NCBI GenBank assembly: GCA_021234155.1
Contig: JAJEKV010000051.1
Coordinates: forward strand, 8,700,105 to 8,764,104
DNA: 64,000 nt
Direction of reading: 5' to 3'
Origin: Isoetes taiwanensis
Lineage: Eukaryota; Streptophyta; Lycopodiopsida; Isoetales; Isoetaceae
Positions 1 through 10,944 of the stretch are shown here, piece by piece; positions within the stretch are counted from its first letter, which is position 1; each line of letters starts with the position of its first letter. A program made the position numbers and the translations under genes. Below the pieces are notes generated by a model. It worked only from the letters and a program-made list of their open reading frames with translations, was not told where the DNA came from and did not search any database.

Positions 1-120
1 TGTGCTAGTTTATACTAGCACACATTAGTATTAGCACACATTGCACAGCACATTAGTATTTAGCACACATTAGTATGTAACAATTGTTTTTATACTAGCA
101 CACATTAGTATTAGCACACA
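1..120. repeat. Short tandem repeats of a TTAGTATTAGCACACA-like motif
   Basis: The first 120 bases repeat an imperfect motif of TAGCACACATTAGTAT type several times, with spacing variation. It abuts the foldback element at 123. Nothing coding is visible. It may be the edge of a larger satellite or transposon that starts outside the window. Confidence 0.6.
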
Positions 121-122
121 TT

Positions 123-581
123 GTTCTTAGGGCCATTTTTGGAAAATACAGGCCCGAGAGCCTTTTCGACTCATGAGTCGAAAGAAAAAGGCAGTTAAAA
201 TGCGAAGGGGTCATAGGGCCTTTCTCGACTCGCGAGTCGAGAAAGGAGGCTCAAAGCGAAAAAACGCAGTATGACCCCTAAAAACTGCGTTTTTTCGCTT
301 TGAGCCTCCTTTCTCGACTCGCGAGTCGAGAAAGGCCCTATGACCCCTAAAAACTGCATTTTTCGCTTTGAGCTGCCTTTCTCGACTCGCGAGTCGAGAA
401 AGGCCCTATCACCCCTAAGAACTGCGTTTTTCGCTTTGAGCCTCCTTTCTCGACTCGCGAGTCGAGAAAGGCCCTATGACCCCTAAAGCTTGTGTTTTTC
501 GCTTTGAGCTGCCTTTCTCGACTCGCGAGTCGAGAAAGGCTCTCACTCAGGCCTGTATTTTCCAAAAATGGCTCTAAGAAC
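123..581. mobile_element. Foldback/MITE-like element built from 68-bp palindrome-bearing repeats
   Basis: Positions 123-154 and 550-581 form 32-bp terminal inverted repeats with one mismatch. The interior is a small array in which the perfect palindrome CTCGACTCGCGAGTCGAG, extended by one base each side, recurs at 223-242, 312-331, 380-399, 448-467 and 516-535. The last four copies are spaced exactly 68 bp apart. Positions 223-270 and 284-331 form a perfect 48-bp inverted repeat around a 13-nt loop. No transposase is present. A clear target-site duplication is not visible; a TA just inside the arms (TA-GGGCC ... GGCTC-TA) would fit a Stowaway-like origin, but the inverted symmetry continues past it. 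Confidence 0.7.
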
Positions 582-2353
582 TATGTTTTATTTTTTTTTT
601 TTGCATGTAGCATCACTTGACTAACTTGATTTTGTCTTTTGCAGTCCTTATCTCGACCAGATAGTACATGCTTGGGAGCAATGAAAAGACCAGTTTATTG
701 AAGAAAGATGCCGAGAAGAGGGTGGTGACATCAGTTGGACATAGAAGCACGTGGCCTATGAAGGAACTCCTCATACAAATTTCTATCGTCTGTAAGTTGC
801 TCCGTGACTTGGACAGAGCTCCACGCGCCGTTTGCAGTAGGTGGTTCATGTGTGAAGAGGGTGACAATACGACCACTATGGTCTCTTCACCTACTGTAAT
901 GTATATTGTAATGAGCCCATTTATAAATATAAGGTATCTCAAAACTAGTGTTTTTGGTGATTAAGTAAACAATTTGCTTAATTTTTGTTGGAATTTATGA
1001 TCTCTTGTCTACCCACCTAAGAAAATAGAGCCAAAAAGTCTTGGTAAAGGAATTCACCCTCACGCGAAAAACTCTTATTTTGAATGACAAATAAGCCCCA
1101 AAACAGGGACTCGACTCGATATCCAAGAAAACTGGGAGAAAGCTTGGATGCACAGTTTCAGACAACAATTCGAATTAAGGACAGTTTTCGGGTCGGGTTG
1201 CTCCTTTTTGTGTAAAATAACAGGGTTCCAAAAAAAAGTGGGAATGGAATGAGTCCCACTTTAATTAAATACGACTTTAATATAAAACATATACGTCTGT
1301 TTCTTATAAATATGACTACATTTGTTTTTTATAATATGATCATGTTCTTTGTACCAAGGTTGCCAGATGTATACATAGACTACTAATGCAACACTTGGAT
1401 AGGCTTCTAGAGGATGAGGGTCCAATCGATGATTGAATTTGTGAGCATTTACTTAAATGTAAACCACAATAAATGGGAGATATTTAGTGTAGTGGTAGTT
1501 GTGCATGTTGATGCAACAAAGTAGTGCTTCGTTAAGTTGGAATGATGTGTCATAAAGAGTGAATGCATGTGACACATTGTTGTAGAAATGCATGCACAAA
1601 TTTAGATCATACACCAATTGCAAAAAGTATGACAACTTTTTCAAAGTAAAGCATGTCAATATGGTACATAGTTGATGCTTCAATGTTGAGCGTGTAGGAA
1701 GTTAACCTCATAATGGCACCGAGGAAGGGGAAGGGGAAGGGACACTAACATTGTATGCAGGTTTTTGTATTATTGGCATGGGCAGGCACTAATAATGCAT
1801 GCCAGTTTCCCTATTATCTATTGTTACATTTAAATGCATTGGGGCAAATGTTATTCTATTTCTAAATCTTGCAACCATTCGACTAAATGTTTCAATATTG
1901 CAAGTTGGTTCGGCTTTCTTTGTCCTTAGTAGTGCAATATGACAATGCTAAAAGACCTCTTGTCATTAATCAGTTTACAAATCCAGAGTGTCAATATCAT
2001 AATTTGAGTTTGGCCCCCATTATCTGTGCTATATTTCATCTTAGCAAATATCATAGCTTCAACTTATTGTACACGTTGATTATTATTAAACATGGTTTAT
2101 ACTTGTTGTATTAACCCAAACTTGTTGGTCTTCTAAATGTCAACCATTCTAGAAAATTTGTATGCCTTTTCCAAATAACAACTCATATGCCAATTGCAGC
2201 CGTGTAAAAGACATGTGGGAGTGTGCTTCTAATGATAAACTCGATGTAAATCTATTTCATTGTCTTGGTATTGATGCAAGCATCTACAATAACAGATCAC
2301 AATACTAAGTTCTTCCAATTTTTGTAATTTGTATACCTATGCATGGAATAGGC
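582..2353. other. Intergenic DNA with no recognised gene
   Basis: A 98-residue open frame on the plus strand at 668-964 follows a TTTTGCAG acceptor-like site but resembles no family I know. Positions about 1165-1280 are one copy of a dispersed repeat whose inverted partner lies at 63447-63565. The remainder is AT-rich with no supported coding sequence. Confidence 0.4.
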
Positions 2354-2965
2354 CATAGTTCAAAAGCATCTAAAGATAGATGCGGGAGATACGAGAATCT
2401 AAAGCATCTAAGCATCTAAAGAATCTATCGATTTTTAAGATGCGTTAGATGCGGCACATAAAATTTTAAATAATAAATTCGACAAAGAATAACAGATATA
2501 GAGTTATAATAGATGTGAATTGTAACTGTTCTGTTAATAACTATATAACTATAACTGCTGATCCTTTGTTTTCAACCACTAAATGCTGTTTAGATGCAAA
2601 ATGCTCATGAATGGAATCAAAAATATCTGCAAAGCAATGTACTTGGCAACTTTGAACTCCTTGAGAGCTCCCTTGAATCCTTGTTCTCTAATCCTCTTTC
2701 TAGATAGCTATTTCGATAGCAAGGGAAGTCACCAGAAGCAGAACAATCAAATGCAGTAGCAGGGAAAGCCAATTTGGCAGCATGGGAATTGATTTCAGTA
2801 GTTCAGCAGCAAGGAAAAGCCTATTAGGGCAGGAAAAAACCTAACGAGCAAATTTTTTTTTTTTTTTAATTTTAACCCCAAGCATCTAACATAAGATGCG
2901 TCAGATGCGGTACGATGCGTTTAGCATCCATCGGGACGTTAGATGCGAGCATCTATCGAACTACG
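2354..2965. mobile_element. Non-autonomous hAT-like transposon (MITE)
   Basis: The element is flanked by the direct repeat GAATAGGC at 2346-2353 and 2966-2973, the 8-bp target-site duplication typical of hAT transposons. Its ends are short inverted repeats (CATAGTTC on the left; the reverse complement of the right end reads CGTAGTTC). Subterminal zones are packed with CATCTAA and GATGCG motifs in both orientations, as expected of transposase-binding repeats. The interior is AT-rich with a poly-T run and no transposase frame. Superfamily assignment rests on TSD length and end structure only. Confidence 0.75.
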
Positions 2966-3602
2966 GAATAGGCTTCATTACAAAGAAACTAACATTTTTT
3001 TGAACATTGTATATTTAGTAAGCAATACATAATCAATGATATTGGTGAAATGGCCATTGCCAATTCAAAAAATACTGTTAAGTTGTAAACTTCTTTTCTA
3101 ATAAGAGCAAACAGTAAGATATGCAGTGATCTGAAGTAAAACTTTAAGCCTTGGAGCATCCTGCATAAAGCAGAAAGAATCTTGCACAACACTTGTAATT
3201 ACTGCAAAATAGAATTATATAAGGGCAAGGCATTCAGTGATACATCTATGGAGATCCCATGTTTTTTTAATCTCTTCAACTTGGCTTCCTTAGTAGATGT
3301 TGGTCTTGTGGATTGCATAGCCAGTGAACATCTAAGATCCATATTACGTTGTCCAAGAGGTAAAATGTTGCATCAGAGACATGAGATCATTGGTATTTCC
3401 AAGATTTATATATTCAGCAATTACCTACAAATACTGCATGAGCTACCAAGAGTTCTATTACATAAAAAGAATGATATTTCCTGCAGACCGTAAAAGACAT
3501 GCAGGAAGGTAAATACATAATTTCATTGAGATATAATTGATAGTAAGTAATTGACATCATGTTGTTCTTAGAGTTTCCACACAAAGAAAGCAAATGCAAT
3601 TT

Positions 3603-3755
3603 ACCTTGAGCTTGTCTGAAGGCTTATAGTCCAGCTTCTTGGCCTATAGTCCGGCTTCTTGGCCCGAGGCCTGGGTCCCATTTCATGATCCACACCAGGT
3701 TGTTGCTCTTGCTCTTGAAGCAGAAATTGCTTGACTTCTCCCGACATTTTCACTC
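3603..3755 (-). CDS. Possible 5' coding exon of an unidentified minus-strand gene
   Basis: On the minus strand a TTTCACAG acceptor is followed by an ATG near 3748, an open stretch beginning MSGEVKQFLLQEQEQQ, and a GTAAAT donor at about 3602. This looks like a first coding exon after a 5'UTR intron. A 20-bp stretch (about 3627-3666) is duplicated head-to-tail. Because 20 is not a multiple of three, the duplication shifts the frame; without it the exon end would read AKKLDYKPSDKLK. I cannot find a convincing next exon to the left and do not recognise the protein. The gene may be broken, or this may be a chance open frame. Confidence 0.3.
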
Positions 3756-4683
3756 TGTGAAACAGTAAGTACTCTTGTTAATACCATACATTAGATACAA
3801 TCTACGTCCAGTGCCAAACAGAAATGGTGCATACCTGCTGCTTCCTCAAACTCCAAGCTGAGATTCGCAGAAGAAACTGATACCTAGAGGGAGATGCAAG
3901 ATCAGAGTCGTCCGCCATAATGGAGATGCAACGAAAAACATCGTTGCTACTGCGGAGTAACCAATAAGCCAGTTGTTGCATGCAATATTCCTGCCAAAAG
4001 GTCTCTAGAATCAAAGGTCTGGCTGCAAAAAGCTTTAGAAGATATGGAGTTCCGGATTGAAGCTTGTATGTCCGACCTCGGCATCGCTCAGTAAACTAAG
4101 GAAGGAAAAAACAGACGAGTCAATCTAAACGGTTCCATAATGTTGCTCTTGCTATTGCCGTTTACCAAGAAAGAAACAGAACGTTAGAATAATAAAACGT
4201 TCAAGGGAGGGTGAAGTGCCGGAAAACCAAGACATCGCCCGATTGTTGTGCTCTGCTGCCAAACTCTGGCCGCCATGCTGCATTAACCCACGGGCACCGC
4301 CCACACCCAAGCAAGAGAGAGAAAATTGCTGCCGGAAAAATAAGAGAAACAACAAAAATATCTTGGAAGAATAAGTTTGGTCGGAAACCCGTTTTCAGGT
4401 GCCAAATGTAACATCCAGAAAAGGGCACACCGGCAAGAAAGAGAAAGTCAAAAACATTTTAAGTAGGTAGATGCAATTTGTTTTGTTAAAATTACAACTC
4501 AGACTGGATATGATGGGAAATGTTATCCACAGAAGCTTCTATACAAAAGTCCGCAGTATATTTACCGCAGCATGGCATGAAGATATAACAAATGGTGCCA
4601 AAGTTTCTTGTATTTACAAAGAAGGAAACATTAGACAGCTAATACATATAGCATCTGATAGTTTTCTTTCCCTGCAGAATCTT

Positions 4684-5526
4684 TCAGGGCTTCCTTTTCT
4701 TCTTCTCCTTTCGATGAGCTCGTATATATGAAAACGCATCCTTCCTAAACTTAGTTTGTCTGATTATAACTCTATCATATTCTGCATCCGTTACACCAAC
4801 TTCATACTCATCATGTCCTGTAGGATTACATACTATTTTCCCTGTTGCTGTGTAAAATATGCCTTCATCTTCATGCACCCCTTGCAATTCAGCCTGGACC
4901 TTCAGAATATGCTCAAACAAGTTTTCCGAATTCTCATGCTCTAGTACTTTGCTCACTCCATATTCTAGACAATCCACAGTCAACAACACACCATCTCTAA
5001 GAAGTGCAGACTCTGCAACTGCCTTTCCTGACATAATACATCCTGCTGCAAGTGGATCCGTTTGAATGGAGATGTGGAACATATGAGGCAAATTTATGTA
5101 TATCGAAGATTGTAAAGAGAATGGAGCAGAGACAGAAAACTTAAACCCTTTTTTCGCCAACCAGTCCACCAGTTCGCTGGCCATTTGAGTGTATTCGGTG
5201 CCAAACTTCCTTGAGAGAAAACCGTCCCTACAATTAGTTGGTGATATTTTTAGCCTGGAACATACTTGTTGTGAATAAACCTCTTCGCTGTTGTTAGATT
5301 TTGGGGAATTTGTACCTGAAAACAGGTCTAACATTTAGAACATTGCCCCTGGTCTTATGAGCAAAAGTACAAGTTAAGCCAAGCTTACATTCTGTGATCT
5401 TGGAATATAAGCTGCCCCGAGCGGCTACAAATGATTGGAATACTATTTGACACCCCAGTGTAGACCGGAACGGACCAAGCTTTAAAATACTATTCATCTC
5501 CTTACCAGCTTCTTTGATTTTCATAA
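4684..5526 (-). CDS. Unidentified plant nuclear gene, two 3' exons
   Basis: Two minus-strand exons join cleanly. The upstream exon (about 5393-5526) has a CTGTTAG acceptor and a GTAAGC donor; the last exon (about 4684-5305) has a CTGTTTTCAG acceptor and ends with a stop. Splicing after ...SKITE gives one open frame of about 250 residues with no internal stop. The C-terminus is strongly basic (HRKEKKKRKP), resembling a nuclear localisation signal. The central part has alternating hydrophobic strands (GVLLTVDCLEYGV, IYINLPHMFHISIQ) suggesting a folded domain. I do not recognise the family. Further 5' exons probably lie between 5527 and 6350 but cannot be placed. The absence of stops and the consensus splice sites argue that the gene is or was recently functional, unlike its decayed neighbours. 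Confidence 0.55.
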
Positions 5527-6354
5527 CCTAACAGATCTAATTAATGTGCTTTCAAGCCTGCTCCGTTATGACAATCCCAGCTTCAAAATGGCTTGAAGGA
5601 ATGATCAAAGAATACTTTTGTTATCTGCAGACAAGTGACTACAAATACATTATCATTATCAATAGCATATCAATAAAAGCTCTTAAAGCATGCTGATTGC
5701 AGGTACCAATTTCCTTACAGGCCAACTTGTAAAATGGAGCTATTAAGAGAATCCAGCTATATCAGCATATCAAAACATGTCGAGCTCTTGGAACTGTTTG
5801 CAGGAGCTTGACCCCATCTCAATGAGACAAGATCATGGATTTAATGGTCAGAAAGCACAAAAATCTAGGAGTCCCTGCTGTGGCATTGCAATGGGTAGTC
5901 TAATATCTCTTATTCTAAAAGAACCTTTTCCAGAAATGTGTTATATTGCCCTGTCTCCCCATTTTTACCTAGAAATATTTATTCTGGATCTTGTGAACAT
6001 AGCAGAAAATCGTTTCTCACTATTAGTCTAACCATCTAACTGCATTTGCATTTCCACCATCATGACCCAGGTTTCCTTACCTGTTCTATCTGCAGCTTGG
6101 AGCATAAAAGTAACTCGATTCCCAATTGTGTATTAGGATGCTTCCTTTTGCAGTTTGGACAGCAGCCATGAGGTCTCCCTGCATCATAGGCATTGCCAGT
6201 TATATTACTACGAGAACATACTTAAAATTTCCAGCAAAAAAGGATGCTAATGCATTGCAAGGATAATGCAACAATGGAGCCACATATTGGCACTCATTGA
6301 AATAGGCCACGGAGTTTGCATTTGATTACATCTGCTATTCAATATTTAATGGCG
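5527..6354. other. No recognised gene; probable introns/5' region of the minus-strand gene
   Basis: A small open frame on the plus strand at 5777-6031 resembles nothing known. No other coding evidence is visible between the unidentified minus-strand gene and the PPR remnant. Confidence 0.3.
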
Positions 6355-7745
6355 TTACCCGCCCAACCTGCATATTCTTAATCTCTCTATTTGGCATGCA
6401 TTCTCCATGTCAAAAGAGCTAGCACACATGTTTGACATGAGCACATATGCAGGACCAGAAAGGTTATCTAGACGGACAATCTCAGCAAAGCATTTTGCTC
6501 CTAGGTGTACGTTGCTGCGCATGCTGCAAGCACTTAAAAGAGTTGTCCAAAGATAGGCATGTGGTTCATTACAAGATTTAATCACGTCATCTGCATCATT
6601 GAAGCATCCAGCATATCCCAATAGATCCACTATGCAAGTAACATGACATAAGTTCTGCTTTAATCCATGGTCTTTGATACTTCTAAAGAACCATAGGCCC
6701 TCGGCCACAAGACCAGCACGACTAAATGCCATGAGGATATAAGTGAAAGTTATATCATTTGGTCTTACACCAGAATGTTGTAGGTCCATAAAACAGTTTA
6801 CAATGAGCGTCATTCCTACAGCAACATCAAAGTAAAGCCTACTCTCAATTTTTTGGACATGAATACACCTACCCCTTTCTAATGCATTCAGGATACTACA
6901 TGCTTTTAAAGTGCCCAGAAAGCAACCTTGTCCACTTGGATACTTTTGAGTTGCATAACTTTATAACATTCTAATGCACGCTGACCCTCACCAGCTTGAG
7001 CATATCCTGTGATAATTGAACCCCATGTCACTGAATTCCTGTTTGGTAATCTCTGAAAAACATTGTGCGCTTCATTCATGCTCCCACACTTGGCATACAT
7101 ATCCACAAGAACTCCCAATGATGACATTAGACTGAAGACCAAGCTCTAAAATTTGCCAGTGGATGCATCTGCATTCCTCTACCGTGCCTGCATGGCCACA
7201 TGCTTTCAAGACATAGGTTTAAGTTTTTCCTGCTGCATCTTCACAAAGCATTGCAGGGCACGCATGCCTTCATCATTCTGGGCAAATGCTCCAATCATAG
7301 CACCCCATGTCACAACGTCTTGTTCTGGTAACGTGCTAAAGACTGCAAGAGCCTCATTCAAGCTCCCACATTTAGCATACATATCAACTAAGCTACTTCC
7401 TATGACTCTATCACATTGAAGGCCATCCTCAACAATGTGCTCATGGATATGCCTTCGCTAATCTAGTGCACCTAAATTACGACATGCTTTTAAAATGCTA
7501 GTAAAAGTGAAATTGTTTGGTTTGGTGCCTATTTGTTGGATTACAAAAGGAAAGCAGTCTCACCTCCTTCAAGGTTGGCATGGGAGTCAATGATTGCTTG
7601 CCATGTGTGATCATCTGGCTTGGTAATTTTGTTCAATGCTTGATTTGCTTCCAGTAACCTTCCACAAGAAGCAAACAAACGAATGAGATGGTTAGCAAAT
7701 ATACTAACTGACTCTAGTGCGCTGCGAGCCAGGAGTGGCTGCACT
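6355..7745 (-). pseudogene. Pentatricopeptide repeat (PPR, PLS-type) pseudogene
   Basis: Reading right to left, the minus strand encodes successive PPR motifs in shifting frames: a start near 7744 (NHLIRLFASCGRLLEANQAL), then TFTSILKACRNLGALD with an in-frame stop, VDMYAKCGSLNEALAVF, TWGAMIGAFAQ, another stop after KLKPMS, LVDMYAKCGSMNEAHNVF, NSVTWGSIITGYAQAG, and finally NDITFTYILMAFSRAGLV plus an E-type tail (YLWTTLLSACSMRSNVHLG). Intact PLS-class proteins bind organellar RNA and serve in editing or processing. At least two in-frame stops and several frame changes break the reading. A join at about 6810 skips from the start of one repeat to the end of another, implying an internal deletion. 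No DYW deaminase motif is seen. Confidence 0.85.
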
Positions 7746-8699
7746 CGCCTACCTAATTCCAGGTCTCTTTCTCTGGCGCTGTCCTTGGTGTTCTGCCCAT
7801 CTCACAACTTCATCCAATGATGCTCGCATGACATCGATCAACTCAATATTGTGGAAGCAGAGCTTCTCGACAGTGGCGTTTTCGTAAACCTCCTCTTAAA
7901 CCGAGGCTATATTCCATAATCTCTCGAATATTCGATTTTAACGAATATTTACCCCCAACCAACAACAATCTTCCCAATGCTCTATTTCGCGACTTCAAAA
8001 TCCAATGGTTTCTACGCTATGGGCTAAAATGTCCGGTGGCGAAGAGCCCTTAATTGATCTTGCTTGTTCTTCACGAGAACTTCTCTAGAGGTTTGGATCC
8101 TAGGGGAGGGTGCCCAATCCCATAAACCGCCCACTTAAGCGAAAAAACTTTATTACGATGGTTTTTTTTTTTTTTTAGCACGCCAGCCTAACCAAGCGTG
8201 CAACCCTCCTTGCAATTCTAGGCTATCCACGTAGCATGTCCACCTCATAAAAAACTGATGTGGCAATAGTTTTGCCGTTAGATTTTTTTCTTTAGGGATC
8301 TACGGCCAAGAAAATTAAAAAATAGGTTAAAAAAAAGCACAAAGATGGAAAGGGCCACGAATAACTGCTCGTCATTTTATTTGGGTCCGTGAGACAGGTC
8401 CTCTGCAAGTTCCTCTATTATCCGGCAGTTTTCCCATCCGCTCAGGAATAGTCTTTTTTGCATTTCTTCCTGCCGCCCATTGCGAAGGCTGTCGCGAATC
8501 CGTTAACCCAATAGTAAACTGGTAAGATGCTATTGCCAAAAAATGTCTTCGTTGGATTAGTTAGGATGCGCCTAGCGCCATGGATTTTCGGATTTCGGCT
8601 GTATTGTAGGAAATTTTTCTTGTGTCCCACTCTTTTTCGTTCGACATTGCAGGTAGGAAAATTTGGGCGCTTTCCTGGAGATCCTGGCAACAGTCTGGC
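7746..8699. other. Intergenic, no supported gene
   Basis: This stretch contains a poly-T run near 8162-8176 and short open frames on both strands without recognisable domains. It separates the two PPR remnants. Confidence 0.3.
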
Positions 8700-9026
8700 A
8701 CTTTGTCAAAGGCCTCCAATCCAACACACAAAATTTCGATCTGGGAGTTTGTCAAAGGCCTCCAATGCTTCTGTAAGTGACCCACAGTTAATATACATGT
8801 CGAGTAAAGCAGTAGCAACATGGACATTGCTTTTAATACTACTTTGTGCAGGATTTGCATGTATTTGCCGGCCCTTGTTCAAAACTCCTATACTTGCACA
8901 AGCTTTCAAAATATAAACCACAGTAATGGCATCTCCAGTTATCCCCCTAAGTTCCATCTGTTCATGACATTTTAATGCTTTCCAACAAAGCCCACAGGCG
9001 ACATTACTGACTGACATTAGTCTCAT
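8700..9026 (-). pseudogene. Second PPR pseudogene fragment
   Basis: The minus strand encodes about 1.5 PPR units: KALKCHEQMELRGITGD, then ILKACASIGVLNKGRQIH, SNVHVATALLDMYINCGS and LTEALEAFDKLPDRNFVCW, ending in a stop. A short stretch of the last repeat recurs just downstream (8690-8760), so a small duplication is present. It could be the displaced 5' part of the 6355-7745 pseudogene or an independent copy; too little remains to decide. Confidence 0.75.
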
Positions 9027-9054
9027 GCACTACTGTTTGGGCGTGAAGCATGGC

Positions 9055-9355
9055 AAAATGGTAAAACTCGGAAGTGCTTACTTAACCCAACAGAAATACA
9101 TTATGGAGCTTTAGGCAAAGTTTCATATGGAAAATTGCAAGCCAACAGAAAACTCTTATGAGCTGGGTCTAAACTGTCATTAGACATCAAAGATGAGTGT
9201 AGATGCTCCTCCTTATCATCAATTGATAGGATCTACTTCACAGTAACAAGGCCAGATGTAGCTTTTTCAGATGTTATGTTGAGTAGATTTATGCAACACC
9301 CAAATTTGTCTCATTGGAAGGCAGCCAGATCTCTACTAGCACAGGCAGATAACAG
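9055..9355 (+). pseudogene. Ty1/copia reverse transcriptase fragment
   Basis: The plus strand reads LTQQKYIMEL(stop)AKFHMENCKPTEN and, in the next segment, VTRPDVAFSDVMLSRFMQHP followed by LSHWKAARSLL. These match the conserved copia RT C-terminal pattern (QxKYIxxLL..MxxCKP..; RPDxxFxVxxxSxFMxxPxxxHWxAAxRxL). There are in-frame stops and no LTRs, integrase or RNase H nearby, so this is a scrap. It lies between a PPR remnant and the BRUTUS-like remnant. Confidence 0.75.
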
Positions 9356-9980
9356 CACACATAAGAAGTCTCTTTATTTTCTTATAATTTGGTCTTTTAG
9401 CCCATTATTGTTCTCCCTCAAAAAAACTATCAATAATCAAAAAAAGCTTTGTCCTGTGACGATTCTCATCTGCCATATTTGGCACAAATAATGAAGCCAG
9501 CACGTTTTTTTCTTTTTCCAGATTTACCTGATTCCTTTTGCATGATTGGGCTTGGTTTTGAAGTCATAAAACTGCGGCTGAAAGCATTGCTTCTCCAGTA
9601 GGTCTCTTAAAGTGTCTTTTAACATCCTACTTCAAGCTGCAGTCATTATAGTTTATACTGAACAAAAGCCTGGAAAACTCCACAGCAAGGTAAGTGTAGA
9701 CTTAAAAAACTTCCACTGATTGTCTTTGGAAAGCAAAAGCATGAGGCTGCATAGTGAGTCAGGTATGAAAGTTACTTTAGTCTTTGCAAGTTAACCTGTA
9801 ATTCTTATTTTCAACCAACATCTCCAAAGCAGTGCCATTATAGCTTGACCATCACATGTCCGTAATTCATGGATCGCCTGCCATAAATATTGGATTTATA
9901 ACATGATTAGCATAAGTTTGGCATAAGTTTGGCATCCTTATCTTGTCTATTTGGTAACCAATTTCCTTTTTTTTTTGCAG

Positions 9981-10944
9981 CCGGTGGATTGCAGCGCATC
10001 AAAATTTGCCAAATGAGCAGGATTCTGGGCACACCCAGTCCTTTTATGACAAGTCAAAGGGTATTTTTGGCTGTGAATAGTATAAGAGAAATTGCAAACT
10101 TCGTGCATCCTGCTGTGGATTACTCTATACCTGTCGCTTTTGGCATGACAAAGTCAGCGACCATACCATGGATAGGTAAAAGTCAGAAGTGCTTGTTCAT
10201 GTTGTTTATTCATCTAGATTTATGGATGCACCTGTCCTTGCATTGGATGCTATCTTAAATAACACTGGGGAAACTATGTGCAGGCATGCAAGGAAATGAC
10301 AAATGCTTGCTTGTTCATGTTGTTTATTCATCTGGATTTATGTTGCATCTATTCTTGCGTTGGATGTCATCTGAATAATAACACTGGGAACGTATGTGCA
10401 GGCATGCAACAAAGGAAATGATGCATATGAAATGCGTAGAAATTCAGCCTGTTGCTGCCACATGTGCAACACCATCAGTAATGCTTATAGCATGGCTAGT
10501 TACTTCTGCAATGTGTGCAAATTTTTCGACAACGACTAACGGTGATTATTTAGTTGCCCTAAAATTATTAGTTTTATAGGTGTCCCATATGGCCACTTTG
10601 TTTCAGAATCCTGCTTTCGCAATTTTGTCGCTTTTGAATTTGTGGGGTAAATAGAGTGCTTTTTGTAATGCCCACTACTGTCTGCTCAGATGTTTATGGT
10701 ATTGTGCAGGGGTATCTACCATTGTCCGTTCTGCAACCTCTGTCGGGTCGGAAAGGGATTGGGCATTGATTTCTTTCATTATATGACATGTAATGCCTGT
10801 ATGTCCATGTCTCTTGCAAATCACAAGTGCCGGGAGAAGGGGCTTGAATCGAATTGTCCTATATGCCATGAGTTTTTATTTACATCAAATACACGTGTCA
10901 AGGCTCTGCCATGCTCTCATTTCATGCATTCTGCATGCTTTCAG
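9981..10944 (+). pseudogene. BRUTUS-like CHY/CTCHY/RING zinc-finger gene, broken 3' fragment
   Basis: Three exon-like blocks match the C-terminal half of BRUTUS-type iron-sensing E3 ubiquitin ligases. Block 1 (9981-10175; TTTTTTGCAG acceptor, GTAAA donor) gives SRWIAAHQNLPNEQDSG, GIFGCE(stop)YKRNCKLRA and HDKVSDHTMDR. Block 2 (10402-10541) gives HATKEMMHMKCVEIQPV and, after a one-base deletion at about 10477, NAYSMASYFCNVCKFFDND plus a stop at 10537. Block 3 (10710-10944, GTACGT donor) gives GIYHCPFCNLCRVGKGLGID and NCPICHEFLFTS...HSACFQ. Damage includes TAG at 10078-10080 where the CHY histidine is expected, TGG at 10141-10143 replacing a zinc-ligand cysteine (CRFW for CRFC), the frameshift, and loss of everything downstream including the last RING residues. 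The N-terminal hemerythrin domains are not in the window. The gene runs into the LTR array at 11114. Confidence 0.85.
10185..10415 (+). repeat. Tandem duplication of an intron end with its splice acceptor
   Basis: About 115 bp is repeated head-to-tail inside the BRUTUS-like intron. Both copies contain TTCATGTTGTTTATTCATCT, then ATAACACTGGG, then a TATGTGCAGGCATGCAA acceptor plus exon start. The second copy is the one that continues into exon 2. The first carries a truncated exon start (GCATGCAAGGAAATGAC) and would be a decoy acceptor. Confidence 0.8.

Noticed and set aside
668-964. 98-residue plus-strand frame after an acceptor-like site
   Set aside because: No domain or motif is recognised, and an antisense frame of similar length overlaps it.
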